From: Eulemur rufifrons
Lineage: Eukaryota > Chordata > Mammalia > Primates > Lemuridae
Length of the DNA: 64,000 nucleotides
Direction: 5' to 3'
Assembly (NCBI RefSeq): GCF_041146395.1
Contig: NC_090990.1
Location: 42,356,001-42,420,000 of the forward strand
Shown: positions 50,419 to 63,800 of the stretch, piece by piece
How the letters are laid out: each line of letters begins with the position of its first letter
Position numbering within the stretch: the stretch's first letter is position 1
Program-made: the position numbers and the translations under genes
The notes under the pieces: model-generated
What the model was told of the DNA's origin: nothing
The model's database searches: none
What the model saw: only the letters and a program-made list of their open reading frames with translations

Positions 50419-50758
50419 TTTTTTTTTTTTTTTTTTTTTGAGACAGAGTCTCACTCTGTTGTCCAGGCTAGAGTGAGTGCTGTGGCGTCAGCCTAGCTCA
50501 CAGCAACCTCAAACTCCTGGGCTCAAGCGATCCTCCTGCCTCAGCCTCCCGAGTAGCTGGGACTACAGGCATGCGCCACCATGCCCGGCTAATTTTTCTA
50601 TATATATTTTTAGCTGTCCATATAATTTCTTTCTATTTTTAGTAGAGATGGGGTCTCGCTCTTGCTCAGGCTGGTCTCGAACTCCTGAGCTCAAACGATC
50701 CGCCCACCTCGGCCTCCCAGAGTGCTAGGATTACAGGCGTGAGCCACCGCGCCCGGCC
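50419..50758 (-). mobile_element. Alu SINE (strepsirrhine type), full length
   Basis: Reverse-oriented dimeric Alu with poly-T head, 'gtagctgggactacaggcat', the long right-arm stretch 'ctatatatatttttagctgt' and 'ccatataatttctttctatt', and end 'gcgcccggcc'. Here 'ctcgctcttgctcaggctgg' is intact, unlike the other two copies. An 11-bp perfect duplication cttgttaaggt flanks it (50408-50418, 50759-50769). It has the same sense as DAB1. Confidence 0.95.
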
Positions 50759-51862
50759 CTTGTTAAGGTATTAATACTAGATTTCGAGTCAAAGGTTCTG
50801 ATCTCTGACTCAGCACTTCAATTTAGGGAACTTGATTTTCTTAGGTTTAAAATAACAGACATTGTAGCTGTTCTTCCTATCTCACCGAATTACTGGAAGG
50901 GTCACAATTAAGTGATGTATAAAAACATTTTATGCTGTAGGCTCTGGGTTGTTTTAAAAAGACAGCCGATCACTTTTTCTGAGGCACGCAAAGCAAAAGC
51001 TAATTATTATTATTAATGCAGCTGGGAAAGTGAGACTACTGATCCTCGAAAAGAGGTTAGGTTTACTCAAGAGGCTCTGCCTCCCTTCTGGTGGAGTTAG
51101 AAATAGGAAAGTGAAGTGAGTTTGAAGATTTCTTAGGCTCTCTAACGAGATGGGGTAGGCAAGTTATATTCTGCTTCAGTTAAAACGTCATCATGAGACA
51201 TCTTAGACGGCATCTGAAATTGATGACACAAGGAAGTGAAGGAAACTCACTTTTACACAGAACCTACTATCAACCAACTGCTCTCCTAGACGCTTCACAT
51301 TTTCACAGCACTTCTAGGAGCAGAGAATAGATTATCCTCATTTCATCGCCCAGGACACTGAGATACAAAAATCATGTACTTCACCGTCTCTAGTTGCCTC
51401 ATTCCAGAAAACAAGGCAGGGAATAAAAGCTGATACCACCCCGGGCCAAGACGAAGTATAACAAACATTGCAAACCACTCAGGAGAAATAGCTATGGAAC
51501 ACGTGTAGGCCCTTAAAAAGAAAAAAGAAAGAAAAAAAAAATGAGGCTCCTAACTAATAGCAGCTCCTTAAAAGCCCAGCCTTATCTTTAGGCCCAAGAG
51601 CTTATCTCTTATTAAGTAAATTGAGCCCCAGCAGACTGGCAATGCAGGGGAAGAAAATGACCAGAGAGGGCTTTCCAATGGCAGCCAATAAAATATTCAT
51701 TCCCCTAAATGGCAGCTTCCTGTTAATGATGGACAGATGGGAAGATCCTGAGGCCAGATCTGTTAAAACGAGTGTGATTTGTAGATAGTGATTTGAAACG
51801 GTCACAGAGTCTAATTGTGACACTCAGAATCAGGGAACTCTGAGCTGAGAAGAGCCTCAGGA

Positions 51863-51886
51863 TTTATTTATTTATTCATTTATTTA
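51863..51886. repeat. (TTTA)n short repeat
   Basis: 'tttatttatttattcattta' with one interruption, directly before a forward MIR (51890-52030). Confidence 0.8.
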
Positions 51887-52349
51887 CAGAGGTAGGATTC
51901 CACTTCTTGCTAGCTCTGTGACCCTGGGCAAGATAACCTTATCTCGGTGAGCCTCACTCTCCTTATCTGTAAGGTGGGAATAATGATTCAAGCCACATGG
52001 AGCTGCTGTGAGAGATAGTAAGATACTGCATGCAAACCCCATTCACAGAGCCAGCCCGCAACCAGCGCATGCCCACACGTGCATGCACGCACACGCCTCC
52101 ATTTCGGAGTCTCGCTGCCGTAGAAAGTAAGCCAGTGTGCTTCTCTGAAGAATCAGAGTCCTGTGCTAAGGCATTAGTTGTAAAGAGCTGAAAGGAGCCT
52201 TGCCTGAGAGATTCTTGAGTCTTACTTGCTCATTTTACAAATGAGGCCCAGAGAGGAAAAGGAAGTTGGTTGAGTTAATGGCTGAGCTGGTACTTGAGCT
52301 ATGATACTGAATCCACACAGCCAGACTCCACATTCTGGGACTCGGATGA

Positions 52350-52560
52350 CGCCTCTTCTTTACATTCTACACATGAGCTTGTTTCATTATCACGACGGGT
52401 ACGTTAGGAAGAAATTATTCTCCTATTTTATCACTGGGGAAACTGAGTCTCAGAGAGGGCAAGTGCTTTGCCCACTATCACACAGCTTGGTGAGGGAGCC
52501 AGAACTACAACCCAGCTCTCCACCAGCCTAAACCAGTTCTTTCTAGTGCACTAGGATGCC
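52350..52560 (-). repeat. MIR SINE
   Basis: 'cacatgagcttgtttcatta', 'ggggaaactgagtctcagag', 'agggcaagtgctttgcccac' and 'tatcacacagcttggtgagg' give a clear reverse MIR. Confidence 0.8.
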
Positions 52561-53249
52561 TCCCTCCCCCACCGCAGTCCCACAGGGCTCAAAGGGAGCT
52601 CTGCCAACTTTAGCGAAGTCTGGATTCAGAAACCTCTAATACTGCAAAGCTTCCTTTTATTTAAAAGGTGCTTTCTCTTCCTAGGATGACTGGTTAATGG
52701 TTCCTTTGGTCTCATATTCAGACACGGCAAGGTTGTACATACTTTAAAATCTGACACTGGGGACAAAAGCAACTTTTCTTTTTAAAGATACTTTGTAAGC
52801 GATGACTTTAAACAAAGCCTCAAAGCACAACTTCCATTTGAATAGAATCCAGATGGATCCAGTGGAGAGAAATACTTAGATTATTATTCCACAAGGCTGG
52901 TTTAAAGCAAGTTACTGATAGAACTAACGTTATATTTTGGTCATTTAGCATTCTATGCATTTGATAGATTTTGAAAATATGTTTTTACATTGTTTTATTA
53001 CACAAGTAATACACGCCCAAGGCAGGATAATAGACCACACACCGAAAAAAAAATTAAGAAAATTAAAATCACGTATTAAATACATTCAAGTTTTTCCTTC
53101 TCCCATAATGTTCACATTTCAGATTAGGACTAAAATTCTAATGAGAGAAAAACTGCAGGTCGCCATACTTATGTGATGGGCTGCTATGTTGCAATTACTC
53201 AATGCTTTGATGGGAAACCATGGTAGAAGTTGCCTGAGCCTGTGTTTGA

Positions 53250-53410
53250 ATTTTGGCTCTAAATAGTTGTACAACCCTGAGGAAGTTACTCAACTCCCTG
53301 AGTCTCAGTTTTCACTTGTAAAAATGGGATTAAAATACTTACTGTGTAGCATACTTGTGAGAATTAAATAAGTTAAAAAGGATGTTCAGTATTCTTCACA
53401 TGGATGTTTA
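53250..53410 (+). repeat. MIR SINE
   Basis: 'gaattttggctctaaatagt', 'ctcaactccctgagtctcag', 'ttgtaaaaatgggattaaaa', 'gagaattaaataagttaaaa' in forward MIR order. Confidence 0.75.
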
Positions 53411-53899
53411 AGAAAATCCATTTACTTTTCCTTTAGGAGGGGCAAAACCTTTAGCTGTACTTTCATTTATTGTTAACATTCCCAATGTTGTTTTCAAATA
53501 GCATTTTTGAATCTCTACTTTATTTTTAGTAGTGGAGTTGGCTTTTTAAAGCAACGGGATGAGCACATTCTTTTGAGGAACGAAGGACCCAAGTGTATGC
53601 TGGACAATAACTTTCCAATGTATTACTTTAGTAAAATGGAATGTTTGATTTTTGCTTCTACTTAGGAAGAGTTAAGATCCATTCAAAAGGAAAATACGGT
53701 CTCCAACTGTCCATTAAACATTTTAACAACAAGGTATGGAAACCACTGGTAAATTACACGGGAACTAGAAGCCGATTCCCTGGAAGGTATTTTAACAAGC
53801 CAGGAATGACCAAAGCCCCCTTGGTTCTTCAGCCCCATCAGTGCCTTTGTGCGTTTACCGGGAGTGGTACAGTGGGAAGAGAGGCAAGCAATTTTATAC

Positions 53900-53965
53900 C
53901 TGATAAATGTTTTCTTCCGTTTCGGGATCACGGATTGGCTCGTGTCCAGCCTCAAACACAATGTA
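53900..53965 (-). CDS. DAB1: DAB1 exon, residues 200-221 (Tyr200, Tyr220)
   Basis: 66-nt exon (22 codons, phase 0-0), starting YIVFEAGHEPIRDPETEE and ending NIYQ, with acceptor AATAG and donor TATCAG|GTATAA. Tyr200 and Ile201 complete the YQYI site whose Tyr198-Gln199 is in the previous exon. Tyr220-Gln221 at the end begins the YQVP site completed by the next exon. Tyr220 is a main Crk docking tyrosine in Reelin signalling. Skipping this exon keeps frame and would place Tyr198-Gln before Val-Pro. The acceptor uses TAG and not CAG, which is usually weaker. Confidence 0.97.
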
Positions 53966-55566
53966 CTATTGCAGGAGCGGCCAGAAAGGAAAGGTCAGAG
54001 GTGAAAAAGAGAGAGAGAAAAAAAAGCATTTGGAATTTAAGATACAAATCACAGTGAGCATTTAAGAAACAGGCACAAGAGAAAATGCCTTAAAGACGCA
54101 ACTGGATTACTGAAATAAAAATGTGCCTTGCCCATTCCTGCCTTTTCTAAGGAAAACTGCAAAGGTGCTGGTCAGTCCTTTATCAGTGATTGCATCGGGC
54201 CCCTGCAGATCTTTCTGGAGATAGAAACTCTTCACTCAATGGCCTTTTGTCTCAGTCATGTCTGAATCTGCTGGTATTACTGAGGGAGAGTGCTACCTCG
54301 TGGGAGTTCCTGGGATCCCAAACTTTGTCAACTGTGGGTTATAGTTGAGGTCCTCCCTTTGCTCCCCAAAGCTCAAGATCCTAAACCAACTCTGAAGCGC
54401 TCAGAAGCCCCCCAAATCCTCATCCCATAACTACCACCTTATTTTACATTCTCACTGTTACATACTGAAAATCAATTTTTCCATGTGCATGTTTTAGACG
54501 CGAAAGGTCTGGGACATTTCAAAAAGGATACTTTTTTCTGCAAGCCAGTTAGCCAGGGGCTGAAGCTCGTATTATTAAATATAAACAAATTGTCACCCCT
54601 TAGCATTCTAAAGCAAGGCATGTCATTCATTAAGTGCATCTTTGACTTACGTTTGTCAGGTATGCTAGATATTTCCTCTACTTCAAGTTATCTATGTTAT
54701 TTTACTTTCAACATAGCAGTACCAGCATTCCGTGTGAAACTATGCATTAATATAAAATGCATATGTGACACACACATATATATTAATAATACTTATGCGT
54801 CCTGGTTAGAAATATAAGTTCCAGGTTTTCTTTTGTGTTTAAGAAGTCAGTTGTTTTGGGCTTCCTTCTCTCCTTGGGAATAAGTACAGGGAAGGGAGAG
54901 GCCGTCTCTTCCCTTTTTTCTGCATCTCTGAACAGAGCACATGCTTGAACCCAAGAGAGGTCATCTCTTTACCCACCCCTGGGCTGCAGACTTTGAAGAA
55001 GAGTCCAGAGAAAACTACAGGCAGAGATGTCTCTGGGATCATTCCTGCCTTCCTCACAACAGCCCCTGTGGCACGATCCAGGTAATCAGAGGGTCAGGCT
55101 GTCCCACTGGGGGTCAGAGAGACTTCTCATAGCCTTTCTCAAGCTTACAAACTATCCTTTGGGTTTGTGCTCAAATGTTACCCAAATGTCAGTCCCCACC
55201 TCTGGCTCTTAACTCGTAGAAGCCAACCTCATTATTCATACTGTCTCTAATCAACTCAGAATATTCAAGAGACTCTTGAAAACATTCAGCTCTCGGATCA
55301 AACTTTTCCAGATTGTGGAGGGGGCTGCGGCAGGGCAGGAGGGGAGACGCCGATCTGTGAATCCCATGATGCTGACGCTGGCCAAACTTCTGTGAGTCTT
55401 TATGGAAATTCGCTGCTGGAGAGGCTGGCCACCCTCGCCCTCAGAAATAATCCTGGTCCCTCTCTGGGTTCTGCAGTGAGTGGATTCTCCCGGTTTCTGA
55501 CAAAATGGCTGTGCCACAGGCCTCGCCACGCCTGAACCTAAAACCCCGGCTAGTTTCAGAAATTAC
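53966..55566 (-). other. DAB1: DAB1 intron (1.6 kb)
   Basis: Non-coding. No clear repeat was recognised. The segment near 54000-54030 is purine-rich on the plus strand (pyrimidine-rich in DAB1 sense), upstream of the acceptor at 53966. Nothing gene-like. Confidence 0.85.
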
Positions 55567-55605
55567 CTGGTACACAGGATCTTCAACATCCTCTTCCAAA
55601 ATTGT
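55567..55605 (-). CDS. DAB1: DAB1 microexon, residues 187-199 (Tyr198)
   Basis: 39-nt microexon (13 codons, phase 0-0): TILEEDVEDPVYQ, with acceptor GCGATAG and donor TACCAG|GTAATT. Thr187-Ile188 supply the +2/+3 residues of the Tyr185-Gln-Thr-Ile site begun in the previous exon. Tyr198-Gln199 begins the next site. Tyr185 and Tyr198 are the preferred Src-family kinase / PI3K-SOCS sites in DAB1 (family knowledge). It is acidic between the two sites. Frame is kept if skipped. Confidence 0.97.
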
Positions 55606-56939
<1,334 letters not shown>

Positions 56940-57519
56940 CTATCAGAGACAAAAGGAAGACATATTTCAGGGGACTTTCCCTTCAAGCTGTTGATCAATA
57001 AGAGATGTGTTTCAGCTACGTGTGAACAGGCCCGAAGGGCTTTGGAAAAGCTGCTGGGTCCAGATGGAAGGAAAAAAAGCTGCGCTTGCCCCTGAGAAAT
57101 GGAGGCTTCCCTCCATGGTCTTGATGCCGTGACCGCAGAGAAACACAGGACTGTTCGTATGCGGAATGGGCATCTGTGGCGGTAGCTGCATTCGGCCTGC
57201 TGGAGCTAGTCAGCTGAATTCAGTGGTAGGCTTCTGTTCAAATTTTTTTTTCCCAGGACAGGACTTAGTCCAACTTTTGGCTTGATAATTAATACATTTA
57301 CATACCCAGGGCTTCTATGTGCTGTGGTGAAGGGTGTACACTGCACAATGCCAGGGGTGCCATTAACATTCATAGAACCATGGAGTTACACAGTGACAAC
57401 ACTTTTCCAGCAGATGGTAACAGAGTGTGTTAGGGAACGAATGCCTTTCTCTGTTTCGCCCAAAGTCACCATTTGGGGTAGAGGTGGGGCCTCACATATC
57501 TCTGAGGCTTTTCATGGGT

Positions 57520-57890
57520 TGGTTCCTCTGTCTTCAATGTCACCTCTTTCATCCACTTGTCCAAATCCTATTTCTCTTTCCATGGCCATTTGAAATAGCA
57601 CCACCTCTGTGAAACTTCCCCTGAGCAAGCCTTGCCTTCCCTCTCTCCCTGCAGAAAATAATTCCTCCCACTTTTGTGTTTTCACAGAACATTAGTCTCT
57701 AGTGATACTGAAACTCCCGATGGATTCCTCAGTGCTCCCTGGGCTTCCGCATTTCGTGGGCCTTCCCTCTCCGATATATTTGCATGACTTCTTGTCTGTC
57801 TTTTCCACCAGGCTCTGTCTTCCTCATCTCTGTCATCCTAGCACCTTGCACTGTGCCTGGCCCACAATTGTTGAACTATAGTAAATTGAG
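57520..57890 (+). repeat. L2 LINE 3' end
   Basis: 'agcaccacctctgtgaaact', 'cttgccttccctctctccct', 'tagcaccttgcactgtgcct' and 'ggcccacaattgttgaacta' match the L2 3' end in order. Confidence 0.7.
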
Positions 57891-60800
57891 ATTGATGGTC
57901 AGTAATTTGAAAACCTTTTAAAATTGACCTTTTTGCCTTTATTATCTGAGCTTCAATAAATAATGTTCACCATCCTATTAGGTGATAGTGATCTTTATGG
58001 TTATTTTCCTATACCAAACATACTTAAAGCAAATCTTCATTCAATAGTACTCTGTAAAGGCACATATATACATCTGGGTGTTTATGGTATGCTCAAAGTC
58101 CTTATAAAGGGCCTTTTCGTTATACCAGGTATCAGGAGGTTTGAATTCTAGCCACTGTGTAAACACAAGGCACCTACTTTACCTACCTCTCTGTACCTAA
58201 ATTCATTCCTCTAATAAATGGGAGGCAGTATCAGATCAATGGCTCTTAACCCAAAGCCCTGGATCTATCGGGGTCATTAAAGGTAATAAAAAGAAGCTTT
58301 AAGCAATTTTCAAAATCTCAAAAAGCTAAACAGAAATCTATAATTATTCCTCATAAGTCTGCATATTTATTATGCTTGCAAATGAAAATGGCAAGTTTAC
58401 TGGGAATTATATCAGGTAGTGTTTTTATATTCCTTAGCTCATATTTGAGTATATTTCTCTTATTGACAACGAGTTATAGTTTAAATAGTACAAATAGGAA
58501 AATTAACGATTATAAATACAGTTTATTTGGTGGACAAAATCCTCTCCATGACTGAGTCCATGGAGAGGAAGAAATGTGACACAGGGGAAGTTGGTTATGA
58601 ACACATTGGGAACCACTGGAGTAGATATTCTCTAAGCTCTTCTTCCATCCCTCATATCTTTTAAGCCATTAGGACCTCCTGCTACAAAACCAGCCTCCAG
58701 GAACAGTGGGCCTCTAGCTTTCATCATGGTCATTCTCCCTAGTTCTAGACCACTGACTTTCCAAAATATCCATTCCTCAGCCCATTACAATCTTTCCAGG
58801 CTTCTGATTTTAGGAATCATTCGCTGCAGTAGAATATTCTGCCTCTCCTTAACCCTCTAGGGTCTAGACCATGTGCTAACCTCTCAGCTTACTCTTAGAA
58901 CTTTTCCTTTGTCTTCACACCCTGTCTAGGTTGTCCATTGGGCCAGTCATCCTGGGCACCATGCTTGCAGGGTGGTGTCAATGCCCAGTCATCCTGGTCC
59001 CTCAAGTGGCAAAAAGATGACTGTATAATTCTAATGGATTTGACACAAATAAAGTTGGTGAAGAAGGAAGTGTTTGTTAGTGAAATAATCAGAACCTAAT
59101 CATTTTTGTTTTATTAGGAGGACATATTTAGCCAGCAGAGGAATATTGCTCAAAGAGCAGTAGCTTTTTCATGGCGTTAATGATGTAAAATTAATGAGAT
59201 TTATATTCACACAATACGAGGACATTGATTTATAGGCTTTTGTGCGCTAAAATGGTGTGCAGCAAGGGGAAAATGGGAGACAAAGACGTCCTTCCCCTTC
59301 TCTCCCTTTCCTGAAAATATTTCTCTCTCTGCATAATGTGGAGAATGTCATCCACGTCTCCTATTAAATCAAAGTTTGACGACAGTGCTTTATTGATTGC
59401 CAAGTAGAATATTGCTCTAAAATTAAACCGCGATTAGAAGTCTTCCTGGTGGAATTAGATTTGGAGATGATTGTGCAATGGTAAAATATCACCTACCATG
59501 CAAGACAGCAGATGGAGATGTTTTAATTTATCTGGGAATCCTCATTAAGTGTTTTAAAATCAAAACATTTTTAATGCCTGATGATACCTAACATTGCCTC
59601 GCAAAGTGTAGCTGTGTGTGCGCGCGTGAAGTGCTTAAAGATATTTGTAACATTATCCTTTTCCACAGTTAGTGTTATGACATGTTAAAAAGGATTGCTC
59701 TGAAAGTAGCTCATTCGTTTGGAAACTAACAGTCATTGAGGGGATATGTCTCCACTTTCTCTGAGCTCAACCATGAAGACATAATATAGATGCTTAGAAA
59801 TACAAATACATTAGAATTCTGCTAATCCCACAGTTGTATTATCACATTCATTTTAGCAACCTGAAGCATCAAGCAAATACTTGTTCACTGAGCCTCAAAA
59901 TTGCCCATGTCTTCAAGTAGATTTTATCAGCACAACTCAAGACAGTTGGAGCCAAGAGGGACCTTAAACATCACATAGTGCAACTCTGAGTTTGTTTATG
60001 AAAGGACTGAGGCCAGAGACTGTACTGGCAGGACCAGTACTAAACCCAGGCCTTGTCTTTCCTACTAAGGATGACAAAGCATTGAAGAAGGCAAACAAGA
60101 TTATGTAGAATCAAGGTCTCCTTTCCTTAGACTTCTGGCTCCCCAGCCCAACAACAAAGATGACCCCCTGATGAGCTGGGACGAGGAAGGCAAGAAAAGG
60201 GTAAGAGACAAAGCTGAGAATGTTCTGAATTCTGAAAAGTATCCGAGGTCGGGGAGAGCTGTATATCAGAAGGTTTGGGGAAAGGGCCAGCTACAGGGAT
60301 TTCAAAGAAAAAGGTCAAGGCAGCACGACCTGTACGACTCTCAGGAACTGGCTGTCTTGGTGTCTGTTGATCAGTCAAGGCCAGAAGGATGAGGTGAGGC
60401 CCTTGGACACAGAGGTAGGACCACTGCGTCCCGGGAATGTTTCTGTGGCATCACGGGTTGTTCTGGAGGCGGGAGTGAGGGCAACCAGAGAATACTGGGC
60501 TAGCGTGGGAGGAGGGGGTGGGGGAAAGGCAAATATGCTGGTCGCCCCTCTTCCACATTTCCTTTGGAAAACAGTTATTGTCTTGGTGAAACTTAGTCTA
60601 GATATTAAAGTACTGCCAACATCAAAGCAGGTATTTGGTCTTAAAAGTAGAGCCTTCAGGAACCCCCATCCCTCTGCCATAGCTTCATTTACTGCATCTA
60701 TTCCTCCCATTCTGAACTCTTCTTTGCATTGAGGATAAAAGTTGTCAATAAGAAATTCCAAGGACAATTCAGGCATCAATGTCCTCAGTCCAGTCTGACC

Positions 60801-62689
60801 TTCCTCCCAGGAGTAAAGTTCAGGTAACACGTGCTGCAAATCACCTGAAGAGCTTATCCCTCCTGCTTTGCGTTTTACCCTTTCCCACCTCTGTGCCATT
60901 GCTCACATGGCTTTCTTTGCGGACACCCTGACCTGCACTTTGTTAACTCTCAAGTCATAGCTCCAACATCTTGCCCATCCAAGGAAGCTTTCCTGACACC
61001 CCATCTCCCTTCATAATAATTCCCACCCCCAGATCCCACTGCACCATATCTGTCTTTCTATATAGGATGCTTTGCTCTTCTGAATTTTGTTCCACACTTA
61101 TCCATTCATCCAGTTATTCACAGCACATGTGTTTACTGAGTGTCCATTATGCTGCGGGTCTCCTGCTATGTGCTACTGCTACACAGATGATTAAAACACA
61201 GTCCCTTCCTCAAGAAGCTCACAATCTCATAAAACAGACACACAAACTAACAATCACGATATAATATGACCAGCTGTCTATTAAAGCTGCGCACAGTGCA
61301 TCACACAGGCTCGGGGCAGGAATGGGGGAAGGGCATCAGGGCAGACTTGACAAAGGAGGTGACCTTGAACTGAGTCTCAAAGGATAAATGGGAAGATCCC
61401 AGAAAATAAGGGGAAAGGGAATTCTAGGCAGAAAGAACTGAGTGTGCAAAGGCATATAGGTCTTGAGAACAAAACATTGTGGGGAACATCTGTGTACATG
61501 TTTTCTCTCCACTTTGGGAATGTTAGACCCTTCAGAGAAAGGCCCATGTCTGGTTCTTCTTGATCCTACCCCAGCCCCTAACACTGTTCCCCTTGAACAG
61601 TACGTGCTACGTAATGTTTGAGGAAGACAGGGAGGGAGGGTGGAGTGGCGGAAGGGAGGAAGAAAGGACCAAGCCATCTACAGATATGTGCTGTACAAGG
61701 TAGGTGCTCAATAAATGTTCAATAAATGAATGAATCAGGTTAATTTACAACATTTCACATAAGATTCATTCTGCAAACAGAGAGTTTCTTATCTGATCAT
61801 CATTAAATCTCTTTTTTTCTTTGTATTTCTATGAGCCATTTACCAATGTTTAAATGAAGTATCAAATTGTTTGGAGGGTTACCGTCTGACAGAATAAATT
61901 ACAGAGAAGACTTAATTTGTAGTATGGTTCAATACAGCCAATTAAATACAGTATGGATTAGAAAGTCATCTGCTGCAGATTCCACCATTAGCTTTTTTAA
62001 AGAATAAATTCTACCCTATTTAGCCTTCATGTTATTATTGCGTGTCTCTCTCTGTGTGTATGTGTGTATGAAATTGTGTGCTTTCCTGAGGCAATATTAG
62101 TAACAGGAAAAATACCCACCAAGATTCAAGTGAGTTAACAAAAAACAAAACACAAAAGCAGATAAACAGATAGACACAGAACAAAAATAGATACATGAAA
62201 AATACACTACTTCACACCACGAGCAATTACAGTAGTTAAAACCTCACAAGACAAAGGGAGGCCCAGGCGCATTATAAAGGCCTTTCTCTCTTCTAGCACA
62301 TTTTTGGATGCAGTTGCTGCACTGCAGTGCCAACGAGGCTGGGAGGCAACTTCTGTACCAGCCACCCAGGCACCCCATTATCAAGTGCTACATGAAGCAG
62401 GTCACAGTGAATTGTTACTGGGTTGGCATCCTGAAATCTTCTAGAAGGTTTTCCTCAAGGACAAGACCAAATTTCCAAATAACCTAGTCTCTAGCTGAAG
62501 AGGCAGTGTGATAATAGAGGAAGGATATGGATTCTGGAGGCAGAGAGAATGCAATTCACATCTAAGCTCTGCATATCACTCTAACTTTCTGAGACTTCTT
62601 TTCTCTTTTCATATAATACGAATAATGATATGGAACCCAAAATGTTGTTGGAAATATCGATTCATATAAAATACATCAGGTAGATATGA

Positions 62690-63420
62690 GATGCCATTTT
62701 CTCCCACCGGGATTAAAAAAAAAAAGTAACACCCAGTGTTGACAGATATTTTCCTGGGCTACTGGTTTGCTACATGTACCACAGAAATAGTAATAGTATC
62801 TCTCTCATGGTGCTGTTATGAAGATTAATAAATTAGTATATGTAAAGTGCTTGGAACAGTGCAAGGCACCTGGTAAGAGCTGGTAAGTGTCAGTCATTAG
62901 GAGTATTTTTGTTATTGGTGGAAATGTGATTTGGTGCCATGTTTCTGGAGGGCTGATTGACTATATGTTTCAAAGCCTTTAAGATATGCATAAAATGACC
63001 ATATGGTTCCTCTTAAATTATTTATCCAGAGATAATGTAACATGTGGGCAAAGGCTTGGATACAAAATATTCTCTATAGTGCTGTTAGAATAGTAAAAAG
63101 TTAGAAATGTCCAAAATGTTGAGCATTAGCTGCCTGGTTGAAGAAAATACATTTTGCCGTAAGATGAAACAGTATGCAGTACTGAAAAATCATCTTGTAG
63201 AAGTATGCATGTTTTGCTATGAAAATATATTCACAACATGCTGCTGAGTGAAAAAAAGCACATTACAGAATACTATGTTCACTATGATCCTGTTTTTGAA
63301 AAAATATGCATATCTGTATATATATGTATAACAAGGGTTCTCTCTTCAGCGGTGAAATTACTAGTGACTTTTAAAGTCTGACTTTTTGCTTACTTATGCT
63401 ATTTTTTGCTACAATAAATA
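62690..63420 (+). repeat. Old L1/HAL1 3' fragment with MIR-like insert
   Basis: 'atatgagatgccattttctc' and 'gtaacacccagtgttgacag', later 'tggtggaaatgtgatttggt', 'agttagaaatgtccaaaatg' and 'atgctgctgagtgaaaaaaa', resemble the L1 ORF2-end/3' region in order. Between the first and second part lies MIR-like 'ctctctcatggtgctgttat' with 'tgcaaggcacctggtaagag' (about 62780-62910). Nesting order is uncertain. Confidence 0.55.
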
Positions 63421-63504
63421 TTTTATGTAATAAAGAAAACCATAAGATGCTTTTTCTTTCATATTTGACTTTAATAGCACTAGCTATTTATGCAAGCTAT
63501 CCTT

Positions 63505-63800
63505 GAGCCCATTTGGTCTTCCTCATTCTCATCCCCCATAACCAAGTGTTGTCAATTTCACCTGCCAAGTCTCTTTTCACTTTGTTCATTCTTCTCCATC
63601 TCCACCACCTGACACCAGGTCCCGCAGCTGTCATTTCCTGCCTGGATTACTGCAGTTGCCTCAGTCCCTACTTATCCACTTGTGCTGGCCTCTGCTCTGA
63701 TAGTTGCACCACAGTGTGAAGAGATGGAGAAAAAAATCTGGCAAATTTGCTTAAAACATACCAAGGCTTCCCATTGCTCTTAGGATGAAAACCAAAATCC
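63505..63800 (+). repeat. L2 LINE fragment
   Basis: 'cctgcctggattactgcagt' and 'cccattgctcttaggatgaa' are phrases of the L2 3' region. Confidence 0.6.

Larger units (their letters stand above)
47289..53899 (-). other. DAB1: DAB1 intron (6.6 kb)
   Basis: Non-coding. Recognised: MIR-like pieces (about 47560-47700, 48530-48700, 48720-48960, 49940-50150, 51255-51390, 51890-52030, 52200-52320, 52350-52560, 53250-53410), L2 tails (about 48225-48430, 49520-49660), an Alu (50419-50758) and a TTTA repeat (51863-51886). Position 52560-53240 and 53410-53890 show nothing I can name. Confidence 0.85.

Noticed and set aside
60375..60899. 174-codon open frame on the minus strand in the upstream intron
   Set aside because: No recognisable domain, no matching splice context to DAB1 and no homology I can identify; treated as chance.
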